A DNA stretch of 14,899 nt from an uncultured Clostridia bacterium (GTDB taxonomy: Bacteria; Bacillota; Clostridia; Oscillospirales; Ruminococcaceae): positions 1 through 14,899 of the forward strand of contig CANRLY010000023.1 of NCBI GenBank assembly GCA_947631585.1, written 5' to 3'. A program made the translations under genes and the position numbers. The notes below the pieces were generated by a model, which saw only the letters and a list, made by a program, of their open reading frames with translations, was not told the origin of the DNA and did not search any database. This document shows, piece after piece, positions 1 through 7,526 of the stretch. The stretch's first letter is position 1. The number at the start of each line of letters is the position of its first letter.

Positions 1-1327
1 CCGCATCGGGGGCGTCGGTAGTAATTTTTAGCAGCTCCTTGCGTTCCTTTTCAGAAAACATATAGGCGTTTCCGATAAAGCGTTCCTCCAGGTCCTTTGA
101 ACCTCTTATCAGGAAGTTTACTCCATGCTTATGGGGAAGATGTTCAGCCACTGCGCCGATACCCTTTCTTATAAAGCGTGGTATCTTGTTATAAGCCGCC
201 ATATCGTCCGGATTATGGTAGATATTATAGCCGCCGAAAATCTCGTCTGCGCCCTCTCCGCTAAGCACGACTTTCACTTTTCTTGCCGCCAGTCTGCACA
301 CGAAGAACAACGCCACTGCTGCAGGGTCAGCAAGAGGTTCGTCCATATGGTACTGTATTTTCGGGAAGTTGCCCCAATATTCCACAGGGTCTATCACCTC
401 GGAGGTATTTTCCTTGCCTATATACTTGGAAAATTCCTTTGCGTAGCCTATCTCGTTATAGCGTTCGTCCTCGCCAAAGCCCACGGTAAAGGTCTTATCC
501 ACGTCAGCCACCGCAGCCACATAGCTGGAATCCACTCCGCTGGAGAGGAAGCTTCCCACCTCCACGTCGGCTATCTTATGGGCTTCCACAGAGTTCTTAA
601 AGACTTCAGAGATACTGTTCACCCAGTCCTCCAGCTGAGGTTTGCCGTCCTCGTTGAATTTTATCTCCCAGTAGCGTGTCACTTCCATTTTTCCGTTTTC
701 ATATGTAAAGCAATGTGCCGCCGGCAGTTTATACACATTTTTAAAGAAAGTTTCCGCCGTAGGGCTATACTGGAAAGTCAGGTAATTTTCCAAAGCGGTC
801 TCGTTCAGTTCCTTTTTGAAATCCGGGTGATCCAAAAAGCTTTTTATTTCGCTTCCCCACATAAAGGTCTTTCCCATGAAAGCGTAATACAGCGGCTTTA
901 TGCCGAAGAAATCCCTTGCGCCGAACAGCCTGTCTTTTTTCTTATCGAAGATGACGAATGCGAACATTCCTCTCAGCTTGTGCAGCAGTTTCCTTCTGCC
1001 CCACTCCTCATAGCCGTGGACGAGCACCTCGGTATCGGTATTGGTGGAGAAGATATGTCCCTTTGCGGAAAGTTCCTCCCTGAGCTGTTTATAGTTATAG
1101 ATCTCGCCGTTAAAGGTTATCACCACAGATCTGTCCTCATTGAATATCGGCTGGCTGCCGTTTTCGGAAAGGTCTATGATAGAAAGCCTCCTGAATCCCA
1201 TTGCCACCTTGCCGTCAACGTACTTTCCGTCTGAGTCGGGACCTCTGTGGCGTATGCGGTCCATCATTTTTTCAAGGACGGCGCCATTGTCTGCTATATA
1301 ATTGGTAAACCCGGTAAAACCACACAT
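1..1327 (-). CDS. asnB: Asparagine synthase (glutamine-hydrolysing), 3' end cut by window
   Basis: AsnB makes asparagine from aspartate, ATP and glutamine in the cytoplasm. Only the N-terminal 442 codons are visible; the C-terminus lies beyond position 1. The protein starts Met-Cys, so Cys2 becomes the N-terminal nucleophile of the class II glutaminase domain after Met removal. RHRGPDS (residues 26-32) and a FNGEIYN motif follow in the glutaminase half. The synthetase half shows the PP-loop SSGVDSS (262-268) and the signature SGEGADEIFGGY beginning at residue 356. The start is fixed by the essential Cys2 and by an AGG-containing site about 8-10 nt upstream. It is preceded by its own consensus promoter, and the HD-GYP operon ends upstream with a terminator, so it is an independent unit. 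Clostridial AsnB proteins of this type are usually about 600 residues, so roughly a quarter is missing. Confidence 0.95.
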   Translation of the reverse strand, partial: MCGFTGFTNYIADNGAVLEKMMDRIRHRGPDSDGKYVDGKVAMGFRRLSIIDLSENGSQPIFNEDRSVVITFNGEIYNYKQLREELSAKGHIFSTNTDTEVLVHGYEEWGRRKLLHKLRGMFAFVIFDKKKDRLFGARDFFGIKPLYYAFMGKTFMWGSEIKSFLDHPDFKKELNETALENYLTFQYSPTAETFFKNVYKLPAAHCFTYENGKMEVTRYWEIKFNEDGKPQLEDWVNSISEVFKNSVEAHKIADVEVGSFLSSGVDSSYVAAVADVDKTFTVGFGEDERYNEIGYAKEFSKYIGKENTSEVIDPVEYWGNFPKIQYHMDEPLADPAAVALFFVCRLAARKVKVVLSGEGADEIFGGYNIYHNPDDMAAYNKIPRFIRKGIGAVAEHLPHKHGVNFLIRGSKDLEERFIGNAYMFSEKERKELLKITTDAPDA

Positions 1328-1383
1328 TTCAATGCCTCATTCCTAATCGTCGTTTCTCTGACACTCATAATAATACAATATTA

Positions 1384-1412
1384 ATTATACATGATATTTG
1401 TTACGATTTCAA
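1384..1412 (-). promoter_or_regulatory. Sigma-A-type promoter of asnB
   Basis: Read on the minus strand, TTGAAA (1412-1407), a 17-bp spacer and TATAAT (1389-1384) form a near-perfect housekeeping promoter. Transcription would start near 1377, giving an asnB leader of about 50 nt. I see no riboswitch or T-box motif in that leader. Confidence 0.85.
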
Positions 1413-1451
1413 GAGCGGTTTTGCAGTTCCGGCAAATTTCCCTCTCTCTGC

Positions 1452-1496
1452 GAAAAATACCGCCGTTCGTTTCAGTCGCTGACTGCCGAACGGCGG
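1452..1496 (-). terminator. Intrinsic terminator of the phosphorelay operon
   Basis: It begins 19 nt past the HD-GYP stop codon. The 10-bp perfect stem CCGCCGTTCG/CGAACGGCGG (1460-1469 with 1487-1496) has a second nested stem, CAGTC/GACTG, inside its loop. On the minus strand the stem is followed by TATTTTTCG. The oligo-T tract on that side makes it a rho-independent terminator for the leftward operon and insulates asnB from it. Confidence 0.85.
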
Positions 1497-1514
1497 AGCT
1501 TAACAGTTTTATTA

Positions 1515-2549
1515 TCAGTCGTTTCTGCGGATTATCTGATCCATACAGTTGCCGAACGCTTCCAGCACCTTGGGGTTAAACGTTCCGCACTCGCCGTTAT
1601 AGATCATTTTAACTGCGGTCTCGTGGTCAAACGCCGACTTATACACTCTTGGGGAAGTCAGCGCATCGTAAACGTCAGCCACTGCCACCACCTGCGCCCA
1701 GATGGATATCTCGTCGCCTTTCAGACCGTCCGGATAGCCTCTGCCGTCCCATCTTTCGTGGTGATGGCGGCAGATATCGTAGCTGTAGTTATACACGTCG
1801 TCGTCCAGGATATTCGGGACTTTGCTCAGTATCTCGCAGCCCTTGACGGTATGCTGTTTCATTATCTCGAACTCCTCGCTGGTAAGCCTGCCGGGCTTAT
1901 TGAGTATTCCGTCCGGGATAGCTATTTTTCCCACATCGTGAAGCACTGCCGAAGTGACTATCTTATCTATCTCCTGCCGTTCCAGGTGGTATTCGGGGAA
2001 CATATCGCTTACTTTAGTCATAAGGATATCGGTCAGGTCGCACATACGTCTGACGTGTTCGCCCGATTCGCAGTCCCTGAACTCGATAAGCGACGCCAGC
2101 GTTTCCACCATCGACTGGTTGAGCTGGTTGAGTCTCTGCACCTGTTCCTTGACTATATCTGCCAGTTCGTTCCTATGGCGGTAAAGTTCGATAATATTTT
2201 CCACACGGCACTTCAGGAAGTTTGTCATAAACGGTTTTGAGATAACGTCCACCGCACCCAGATCGTAAGCTTCCATAAGCATTTCCTGGCTGTTGGCGGC
2301 GGTGATTATAAATACCGGTATATGCGCCATTTTTCCGGACTTCCTGAGATATTTCAGCACTTCCATTCCGCCCATTTCCGGCATGATAAGGTCAAGGAAC
2401 ACGGCGGCTATATTATCCGAGCTGTCGATAGCCTCCACCGCTTTCAGACCGTTATTTGCTTCTATTATCTCATACTTATCCTTGAAACATTCAGCCAATA
2501 TAACTCTGTTTATTTCTTCATCGTCAACTATCAATATTGCCTTTTCCAC
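1515..2549 (-). CDS. Response regulator with HD-GYP domain (predicted cyclic-di-GMP phosphodiesterase)
   Basis: The 344-residue cytoplasmic protein has an N-terminal receiver domain (about 4-120) and a C-terminal HD-GYP domain (about 145-340), the RpfG-like arrangement. Receiver residues are present: acidic pair D9-D10, phospho-acceptor D53 (FLDLIMPE), T83 and K105 in SKPF. The HD-GYP metal ligands are intact: E164-H165, H204-D205 in HDVGK, HHHE at 262-265 and DGRGYPDG from 268. Hydrolysis of cyclic-di-GMP is therefore likely; this follows from the family and is not shown here. The start codon is GTG (2549-2547), supported by a perfect AGGAGG five bases upstream; no ATG fits as well. As the last gene of the operon it is the likely output of the kinase and HPt protein encoded just upstream. 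A 7-bp hairpin lies in the 100-nt gap before it. Confidence 0.93.
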   Translation of the reverse strand: MEKAILIVDDEEINRVILAECFKDKYEIIEANNGLKAVEAIDSSDNIAAVFLDLIMPEMGGMEVLKYLRKSGKMAHIPVFIITAANSQEMLMEAYDLGAVDVISKPFMTNFLKCRVENIIELYRHRNELADIVKEQVQRLNQLNQSMVETLASLIEFRDCESGEHVRRMCDLTDILMTKVSDMFPEYHLERQEIDKIVTSAVLHDVGKIAIPDGILNKPGRLTSEEFEIMKQHTVKGCEILSKVPNILDDDVYNYSYDICRHHHERWDGRGYPDGLKGDEISIWAQVVAVADVYDALTSPRVYKSAFDHETAVKMIYNGECGTFNPKVLEAFGNCMDQIIRRND

Positions 2550-2578
2550 TTTTTCCTCCTGAAATTATGAAATTCAGC

Positions 2579-2602
2579 CAAAGCGCAGCAAACGCCGCTT
2601 TG
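2579..2602 (-). other. Small intercistronic hairpin between HPt and HD-GYP genes
   Basis: CAAAGCG (2579-2585) pairs with CGCTTTG (2596-2602) around a 10-nt loop, in the 100-nt gap between the HPt stop and the HD-GYP ribosome binding site. No T-run follows in either direction, so it is not a standard terminator. It could be an mRNA processing or stability element, or chance. Confidence 0.3.
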
Positions 2603-2649
2603 TCCGTGATATCAGCCGGTAATTGCCAATTTGCCTATTTAAAACTCCA

Positions 2650-3006
2650 TTACTGCGGGCGGTTCTTTTCTATGCACTGTATCATTTTTCTTTGCAGAGG
2701 AAGTATCCGTTCCAGCACTGCCTTTGCGCTTTCCGGTTCTCCTCCCCGAAGGTATGCCACTATATCCGAATACGCCCGATAAAGCGGCGTAAGCGAAAGA
2801 TTTCCGGTAACTCCCTTTATGGTATGGGCGGCAGTGAACGCCGTTTCAGTATCTCCCTCTTCCAGAGCTTTCATAACATTCAGCTCCTTGACCGAAGCCG
2901 GCAGTTTTCTCAACATTCTTTCATAAAGCGCCTGGTTGTTCATAAACCTGTTGAGAGCCTCGTCGGTATTAGCTCCCAGTTCTTTCAGTTCCTCGATCAA
3001 ACTCAT
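2650..3006 (-). CDS. Histidine phosphotransfer (HPt) domain protein
   Basis: The free-standing, all-helical 118-residue protein carries AHTIKGVTGNLSL, the HPt signature, with the phosphorylatable histidine at residue 61. It should accept phosphate from the second receiver of the kinase encoded directly upstream and pass it to the HD-GYP response regulator encoded downstream. I chose the ATG at 3006-3004 because GGAGG lies 8 nt upstream (3015-3022). A longer in-frame reading starts with TTG at 3024 and would put the ribosome binding site inside the gene. The gap to the kinase stop is only about 20 nt, so the genes are co-transcribed and probably translationally linked. HPt identity is strong; the partner assignment is inferred from gene order. 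Confidence 0.9.
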   Translation of the reverse strand: MSLIEELKELGANTDEALNRFMNNQALYERMLRKLPASVKELNVMKALEEGDTETAFTAAHTIKGVTGNLSLTPLYRAYSDIVAYLRGGEPESAKAVLERILPLQRKMIQCIEKNRPQ

Positions 3007-3026
3007 TTTGTGATCCTCCTCCAACT

Positions 3027-5597
3027 TTATTTTGAGCCGTTGCCGGCGATATATTTTTCCAGCAACTTCATTACCTCGTTAATATCTATAGGTTTTGCGA
3101 TATGGGCGTTCATGCCGCTTTCAAGGCATTTTTTCACGTCCTCTGAGAATGCGTCGGCGGTCATTGCTATGATCGGGATATCGTTATCTTCCCGGTCTGT
3201 AGCCCTTATCGCCTCAGCCGCCTGATAGCCGTTCATCACCGGCATTCTTATATCCATAAGCACCGCCTGGTAATAACCGCATTCTGAAGCCGTGAACATA
3301 TCCAGGCAGATCTGACCGTTATCAGCTCTTTCAAGCTCCAGTCCCTGGCTGGTGAGCAAAGCCTCGGCAATTTCCCAGTTAAGGTCGTTATCCTCGGCAA
3401 GCAGGACTCTTTTGCCCTCCAGGTGGAAAGTTTCCTGCTCCTGTGCAGACTGTTCGCCGCCGTCGGACATTCCGGAGTATTCCTTTATGCCGTAGAACAG
3501 CGTGGACTTAAACAGCGGCTTTGAGATAAAACCGTTCACGCCTGCGCCCAGGGCGTCCTCCTGGATATCGCTCCAGTCGTAGGCTGAGATTATCAGTATA
3601 GGAATATCGTCGTTGAGCTGCTGTCTGATACGTCTTGCCGTTTCCACTCCGTCTATACCGGGAAGTTTCCAGTCCAGCAGGATAAGTTCGTAGTCGTTGT
3701 TCGCCTTATGAGTTTTTTCCACCCTTGCGATAGCTTCTTCTCCGCTAAGCACCCAATCGGCGTTTATACCTATTTCTTTCAGGGTCTCGATCACCCCTTC
3801 TATCATCATCTGGTCGTCGTCCACCACCAGCATTTTGATAGGCGGAAGTATCATTTCGTCCTCTCTGACCTGCGCCTTTTCCAGATCAAGCGTCACATGG
3901 AACTCAGTTCCCTTGCCCTGTTCGCTTTCAACGTTGATAGTTCCCTGCATAGCGTCAACGATAAACTTGGTGATAGGCATACCCAGACCGGTACCCTCGG
4001 TCTTATGGACTCTCAGGTTATCTTCCCTGGCGAAAGTTTCAAATATCTTTTCTTTGAACTCAGGGGTCATTCCGATGCCGGTGTCTTTCACGATAAAGTG
4101 TATCCTGACGTAATTATCCCCCTTATCGGAAGCTTCCTCATACATTGTGACCTGCACCGAACCGCCGTTCGGAGTGAACTTGACGGCGTTTGATATAAGG
4201 TTCAAAAACACCTGGTTTATCCTTACGCTGTCGCAGTAGACCTCTTCGCAGAAGATATTGTATATATTCACGCTGAACTGCTGACCCTTGGCTTTCATCT
4301 GCGGCTGGACGATATTCACTATCCCGTCCATGACCTCTCTGAGGGATATCTGCTCCATATTCAGAGTCATCTTGCCGCTTTCTATCTTGGACATATCCAG
4401 TATATCGTTTATCAGTCCCAACAGGTGTCTGCTGGAAATGGATATCTTTTTCAGGCAGTTCTGGAGCTGCTGTCTGTCGTCAAGGTTTGCGCTGGCGATA
4501 GCGGTCATTCCCACGATAGCGTTCATAGGCGTTCGGATATCGTGGCTCATATTTGAGAGGAACTCGCTCTTTGCCTTAGTTGCGCTTAGGGCTTCGTCTC
4601 TTGCCCTTGAAAGTTCGTCCAGCTGAGAGCCGGTCATTCTGAAATAAAGTGCGAATATCAATATGAAAAGCAGAAGCAGCACGGCGCAGCAGATAAGTGA
4701 AACTATCCCCCATTCTCTTCCCAGAGAATTGATAGCCTCATCAAGAGCGCCATACGGCATTACCGTTATCAGGTGCCAGGAAGAATCAGGCAGAGAAGTG
4801 CAGTAGATATGCCGTCTCTCAGCCCCGAAGTTTATTACCATCGAGTAGTCCTGGTCTTTTTCCATTGCAGAGCGGAGTTTGTTTATATAACCGTCAGCCT
4901 CGCCGCTTTCCCCCTGGGTAAAAAGCTCTTTTATCCTGTCGAAGTAATTATCCGCCGCAGACTCGGTATTTCTGATGATATATGTTCCGTCGCTGGTGAC
5001 AACATGGGAATGAACCAGCGAAGAGTCGCTGTCCACCGTCAGCAGCATATTGAATTCGTCCAGAGTAAGACCTGCTACCAGAGCGATAGGTTCAGTTCCG
5101 TCAGCCATTGCAAAGCCGCTGACAGGTATTCCCACCAGCACCACATTGTCGCCGGTATCTATAGACCTGCCCAGCGCAACTTTATTATTTCCGTTAGTCA
5201 CAGCGTCCCTGAAGCCCTCCGGGTCAATGAACTCGGTCTTTTCCCCATAGAAGTTTTCCAGCTCCATCTGGTCTGAAAGCATTGCAAAGCTGATAAATCC
5301 CAGCATATCCGCATTTGAGGACAGCCTTGCCACCAGCTCGCTGTATTCGGGAACTCCGTCGCCCTCGGAAACTATCCTTATCACGCTTTCCACCTGAGCC
5401 ACACGCCGGTGGAGAGCAGCAGTGAACTGATCCTCTATCTGCTCGTTTATATTAGCCATGTATATCAGACCCACATCGCTGAGGGCCTCCTCGTTTTTCC
5501 GCCGTGTACTGAACACCAGAAAAACAAATATCAGCACGCACACCAGCGACACCAATATAACGCTGAGCGTAAGAAATCTCAATGTTCGGTTTTTCAT
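3027..5597 (-). CDS. Membrane hybrid sensor histidine kinase with two receiver domains
   Basis: The 856-residue inner-membrane protein has transmembrane segment 1 at about 9-31, an extracellular sensor region (about 35-290, Cache-like by layout), and transmembrane segment 2 at about 297-320. Then come a HisKA dimerisation domain with phospho-acceptor H352 (SHDIRTP), a HATPase domain with N-box (NLISNAVKF, about 466-474), DTGIGM (505-510) and GTGLGM (535-540), and two receivers. Receiver 1 (about 588-705) has D642 and K693. Receiver 2 (about 729-850) has D782 and K835. All catalytic residues are present, and both receivers look competent. The ligand cannot be read from the sequence. The start (ATG at 5597) has only a weak GGAG about 10 nt upstream. 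It heads the operon with HPt and HD-GYP and has its own promoter about 115 nt upstream. Confidence 0.94.
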   Translation of the reverse strand: MKNRTLRFLTLSVILVSLVCVLIFVFLVFSTRRKNEEALSDVGLIYMANINEQIEDQFTAALHRRVAQVESVIRIVSEGDGVPEYSELVARLSSNADMLGFISFAMLSDQMELENFYGEKTEFIDPEGFRDAVTNGNNKVALGRSIDTGDNVVLVGIPVSGFAMADGTEPIALVAGLTLDEFNMLLTVDSDSSLVHSHVVTSDGTYIIRNTESAADNYFDRIKELFTQGESGEADGYINKLRSAMEKDQDYSMVINFGAERRHIYCTSLPDSSWHLITVMPYGALDEAINSLGREWGIVSLICCAVLLLLFILIFALYFRMTGSQLDELSRARDEALSATKAKSEFLSNMSHDIRTPMNAIVGMTAIASANLDDRQQLQNCLKKISISSRHLLGLINDILDMSKIESGKMTLNMEQISLREVMDGIVNIVQPQMKAKGQQFSVNIYNIFCEEVYCDSVRINQVFLNLISNAVKFTPNGGSVQVTMYEEASDKGDNYVRIHFIVKDTGIGMTPEFKEKIFETFAREDNLRVHKTEGTGLGMPITKFIVDAMQGTINVESEQGKGTEFHVTLDLEKAQVREDEMILPPIKMLVVDDDQMMIEGVIETLKEIGINADWVLSGEEAIARVEKTHKANNDYELILLDWKLPGIDGVETARRIRQQLNDDIPILIISAYDWSDIQEDALGAGVNGFISKPLFKSTLFYGIKEYSGMSDGGEQSAQEQETFHLEGKRVLLAEDNDLNWEIAEALLTSQGLELERADNGQICLDMFTASECGYYQAVLMDIRMPVMNGYQAAEAIRATDREDNDIPIIAMTADAFSEDVKKCLESGMNAHIAKPIDINEVMKLLEKYIAGNGSK

Positions 5598-5671
5598 TCC
5601 AGATATGCTCCGTTCTTCAGAAAAATACCATTATCTCCGCACTATTTATATATCCCCGGTAGGCTGAGCCG

Positions 5672-5681
5672 GTAAGCTTAC
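5672..5681. other. Palindrome and adjacent hairpin in the kinase leader
   Basis: The 10-bp perfect palindrome GTAAGCTTAC sits in the about 113-nt untranslated leader of the kinase operon. Next to it, CCGG-N9-CCGG (about 5655-5671) can form a short hairpin. They could be an operator and leader structure, or chance; no known family is recognised. Confidence 0.3.
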
Positions 5682-5716
5682 AAAGTTCGTCCTGCAATAT
5701 GTACAGATACAATTAA

Positions 5717-5745
5717 ATAATAACACATATTAAAAGTTTTTTCAA
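5717..5745 (-). promoter_or_regulatory. Sigma-A-type promoter of the phosphorelay operon
   Basis: On the minus strand, TTGAAA (5745-5740), a 17-bp spacer and TATTAT (5722-5717) match the housekeeping consensus at 11 of 12 positions. Transcription would start near 5710, giving a leader of about 113 nt for the kinase gene. The surrounding DNA is AT-rich with A/T runs that may enhance activity. Confidence 0.8.
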
Positions 5746-5808
5746 CCCCCAAACACAATGCCTTTTAAATATGTTAAAAAAAGATTTGGTTTTTTGTAAA
5801 AATATACT

Positions 5809-5893
5809 GTTCAACTGCTCTTGAAATCAAAGATAACTAGTGATATAATATTCAAGCAGCGCAAAACCGGACTTAAACCGTTCAACTGTTCTT
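5809..5893 (+). repeat. 14-nt direct repeat bracketing the transporter-coaX promoter
   Basis: GTTCAACTGCTCTT (5809-5822) recurs as GTTCAACTGTTCTT (5880-5893), with one mismatch. The first copy abuts and overlaps the -35 box; the second lies about 24 nt past the predicted transcription start. The copies are 71 bp apart, about seven helical turns. They could be paired operator sites for a looping repressor. No regulator is identified. Confidence 0.4.
5821..5849 (+). promoter_or_regulatory. Sigma-A-type promoter of the transporter-coaX operon
   Basis: TTGAAA (5821-5826), a 17-bp spacer and TATAAT (5844-5849) form a near-perfect promoter. Transcription would start near 5856, leaving about 214 nt before the first start codon. 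That is unusually long and structured. Confidence 0.85.
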
Positions 5894-6069
5894 ACCGACA
5901 GTGCGCAGACTCCACATCAGCCTTTGGCAACAGGCGATATCGGAGGAGCGTTCAGGCTGAAACGGCGGTCTTTGGCGAAGCGTCTGCAAATTGTATTGTA
6001 TCCTGAAATTCCCGACGGAAAGTTTCATTTTCGGGAAGAATAAGGAATAGTAACAAGGAGGAATTTAAC
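5856..6069 (+). promoter_or_regulatory. Structured 5' leader of the transporter-coaX operon (candidate cis-regulatory RNA)
   Basis: GCAGAC (5905-5910) can pair with GTCTGC (5982-5987), closing a multibranched domain. Inside are a hairpin combining CTCC/GGAG with ATC-A-GCCT/AGGC-GAT (5910-5945), a small hairpin TTCA-GGC-TGAA (about 5951-5961), and CTT-TGGC-GAAG (about 5970-5980). A separate 7-bp stem TTCCCGA/TCGGGAA (6009-6015 with 6031-6037) lies between that domain and the AAGGAGG ribosome binding site (6055-6061). No oligo-T run follows it, so control, if any, would be at translation or through RNA stability. I see no TPP, T-box or tetrahydrofolate riboswitch signature. The pairings were found by eye and have no covariation support. 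Confidence 0.4.
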
Positions 6070-6693
6070 ATGAAAACAAACATCGACATCAAATCTCTGA
6101 CGGTAATGGGATTTCTGACAGCTCTGGTCTTGCTGTTTTCCTTTACCCCCATCGGCACTATACCCATAGGCCCGCTGTCGGTGACACTGAACGTCATTCC
6201 GATAGCTCTGGCGGCAGTGACTATGGGTCCCATAGGGGGAGCGGCAATGGGCGCTGTCTTCGGACTGATGAGCTTTTTGCAGTGCTTAGGTATAGGAGTT
6301 CTCAGCCCGATGGGAGAAATACTGTTCAACATCTCGCCGATATTGGCTTTTGTGCAGAGATTCCTGCCAAGGGTGCTGGTAGGGTTTCTGGCAGGGCTTA
6401 TATACAAAGTCGTCAGCAAATTTGCCGAACCGCCGGTCGCCTGTGCGGCGGCAGGATTTTCCACAGCGTTTCTGAACACTGCGCTGTTCATGTCGGCTCT
6501 GGTGCTGCTTTTTGGAAACACCGACTATGTTCAGGGACTGGTAAACGGCAGGAACATTCTGGTGTTCATCTGCGCTTATGTAGGGGTCAACGCCCTGGTA
6601 GAAATGGCGGTCTGCACGCTGGTTACCTGCGCAGGCGGAACGGCTCTTATCAAGGCAAGACTTATAAACAGAGAAAAAAGAGTAAACGGTTAA
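6070..6693 (+). CDS. ECF-transporter substrate-binding (S) component, probably for pantothenate
   Basis: The 207-residue, very hydrophobic protein has about six membrane segments. It fits the substrate-capturing S subunit of energy-coupling-factor vitamin transporters, which works with a shared EcfT/EcfA module encoded elsewhere. The N-terminal pattern of a TPIG..PIGPLS stretch after helix 1, TMGPIGGAAMGAVFGLMSF near the middle and FLPRVLVGFLAGLIY further on resembles the PanT-type S components as I know them. It is directly followed (24 nt) by coaX, which phosphorylates pantothenate, so a pantothenate substrate is the best inference. Another vitamin or precursor cannot be excluded. The start is fixed by AAGGAGG, 8 nt upstream. 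The family is confident; the substrate is moderate. Confidence 0.8.
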   Translation: MKTNIDIKSLTVMGFLTALVLLFSFTPIGTIPIGPLSVTLNVIPIALAAVTMGPIGGAAMGAVFGLMSFLQCLGIGVLSPMGEILFNISPILAFVQRFLPRVLVGFLAGLIYKVVSKFAEPPVACAAAGFSTAFLNTALFMSALVLLFGNTDYVQGLVNGRNILVFICAYVGVNALVEMAVCTLVTCAGGTALIKARLINREKRVNG

Positions 6694-6717
6694 ACAGTTG
6701 ACTGGAGAGGTAAAGAT

Positions 6718-7491
6718 ATGGTCCTTGCTGTTGATATAGGAAATTCAAATATCGTGATAGGCTGCTTCGAGGGGGAGGAGATACGGTTCATCGAAAGGCT
6801 TTCCACCGACCGTGACTCCACCGAACTGGAATATATCCTGCTGATAAAAACCGTCCTGGAGCTGAACGGCGTTGCCCTTGACTGCTTCGAGGGGGGAATA
6901 ATCTCCTCAGTCGTTCCATCGGTGACAAGCACCGTTCGGGACGCAATGGCAAGGCTTACGGGAAGTCCTGTGATGGTGGTAGGACCTGGGATAAAGACCG
7001 GTCTGAAGATAGCCCTTGACGATCCTGCTCAGTTGGGAAGCGACCGTGTCGCAGACGCAGTTGCGGCGGTGAACGAGTACCCCTGTCCGCTAATAATTGT
7101 GGATATGGGAACTGCCACCACCATCTCGGTGGTCGACAGGGACAAGAATTTCCTTGGGGGAATGATAATGCCGGGGCTGGCGGTATCGCTGGATTCCCTT
7201 ACTTCCAGGACTTCTCAGCTGCCCAGGATAAGCCTTGACCCCACAAAGAAAGTTATCGGCACAAACACCATCGACTGCATGAAAAGCGGCGTTCTTAACG
7301 GCGCAGCCAGCGCAATAGACGGCGTTGTGGAACGCATAGAGGAGGAACTTGGGGAGAGCTGCACTGTGATCTCCACCGGCGGTCTTGCAAAGACGGTGAT
7401 CCCCCTTTGCAGGCGTGAAATAATCATCGACGACCGGCTGCTTCTCAAAGGGCTGATGATAATTTACGGCAAAAACAAAAAGCGCAGCTGA
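6718..7491 (+). CDS. coaX: Type III pantothenate kinase
   Basis: CoaX catalyses the first committed step of coenzyme A synthesis: ATP-dependent phosphorylation of pantothenate in the cytoplasm. The 257-residue length is normal. Family motifs are all present: the phosphate-binding DIGNSN (6-11), GPGIKTG (89-95), LGSDR with its catalytic-site context (106-110), and DMGTATT (129-135), the second ASKHA phosphate loop. STGGLA lies near residue 217. Translation starts at the ATG preceded by GAGAGG with a 7-nt gap. It is the second gene of an operon with an ECF S component, so vitamin uptake and trapping by phosphorylation are encoded together. Type III kinases are typically not feedback-inhibited by CoA, which would make transcriptional or leader-RNA control of uptake plausible. 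Confidence 0.96.
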   Translation: MVLAVDIGNSNIVIGCFEGEEIRFIERLSTDRDSTELEYILLIKTVLELNGVALDCFEGGIISSVVPSVTSTVRDAMARLTGSPVMVVGPGIKTGLKIALDDPAQLGSDRVADAVAAVNEYPCPLIIVDMGTATTISVVDRDKNFLGGMIMPGLAVSLDSLTSRTSQLPRISLDPTKKVIGTNTIDCMKSGVLNGAASAIDGVVERIEEELGESCTVISTGGLAKTVIPLCRREIIIDDRLLLKGLMIIYGKNKKRS

Positions 7492-7526
7492 ATAACTGCA
7501 CTTTTGCACTTTAAGAATTTAACTGA

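Noticed and set aside
125..1234. Long plus-strand open frame (369 codons) opposite asnB
   Set aside because: It is the antisense shadow of asnB. The minus strand encodes an intact AsnB with catalytic motifs, and the plus-frame product resembles no family.
5598..5710. Cyclic-di-GMP-I riboswitch in the leader of the HD-GYP operon (an AAGC..ACCGGCTCAGCC stretch looked suggestive)
   Set aside because: The 5' half of the aptamer would fall before the predicted transcription start, and the conserved GGTAGC.GGGTTA segment is missing.
5821..6006. Small open frame of 61 codons in the leader before the transporter
   Set aside because: It begins with TTG inside the -35 box, so it could not be transcribed from this promoter. 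It has no ribosome binding site.
5856..6069. TPP, T-box or tetrahydrofolate riboswitch in the transporter-coaX leader
   Set aside because: No CTGAGA element, no T-box AGGGTGGNACCGCG sequence and no folate-riboswitch core could be found.
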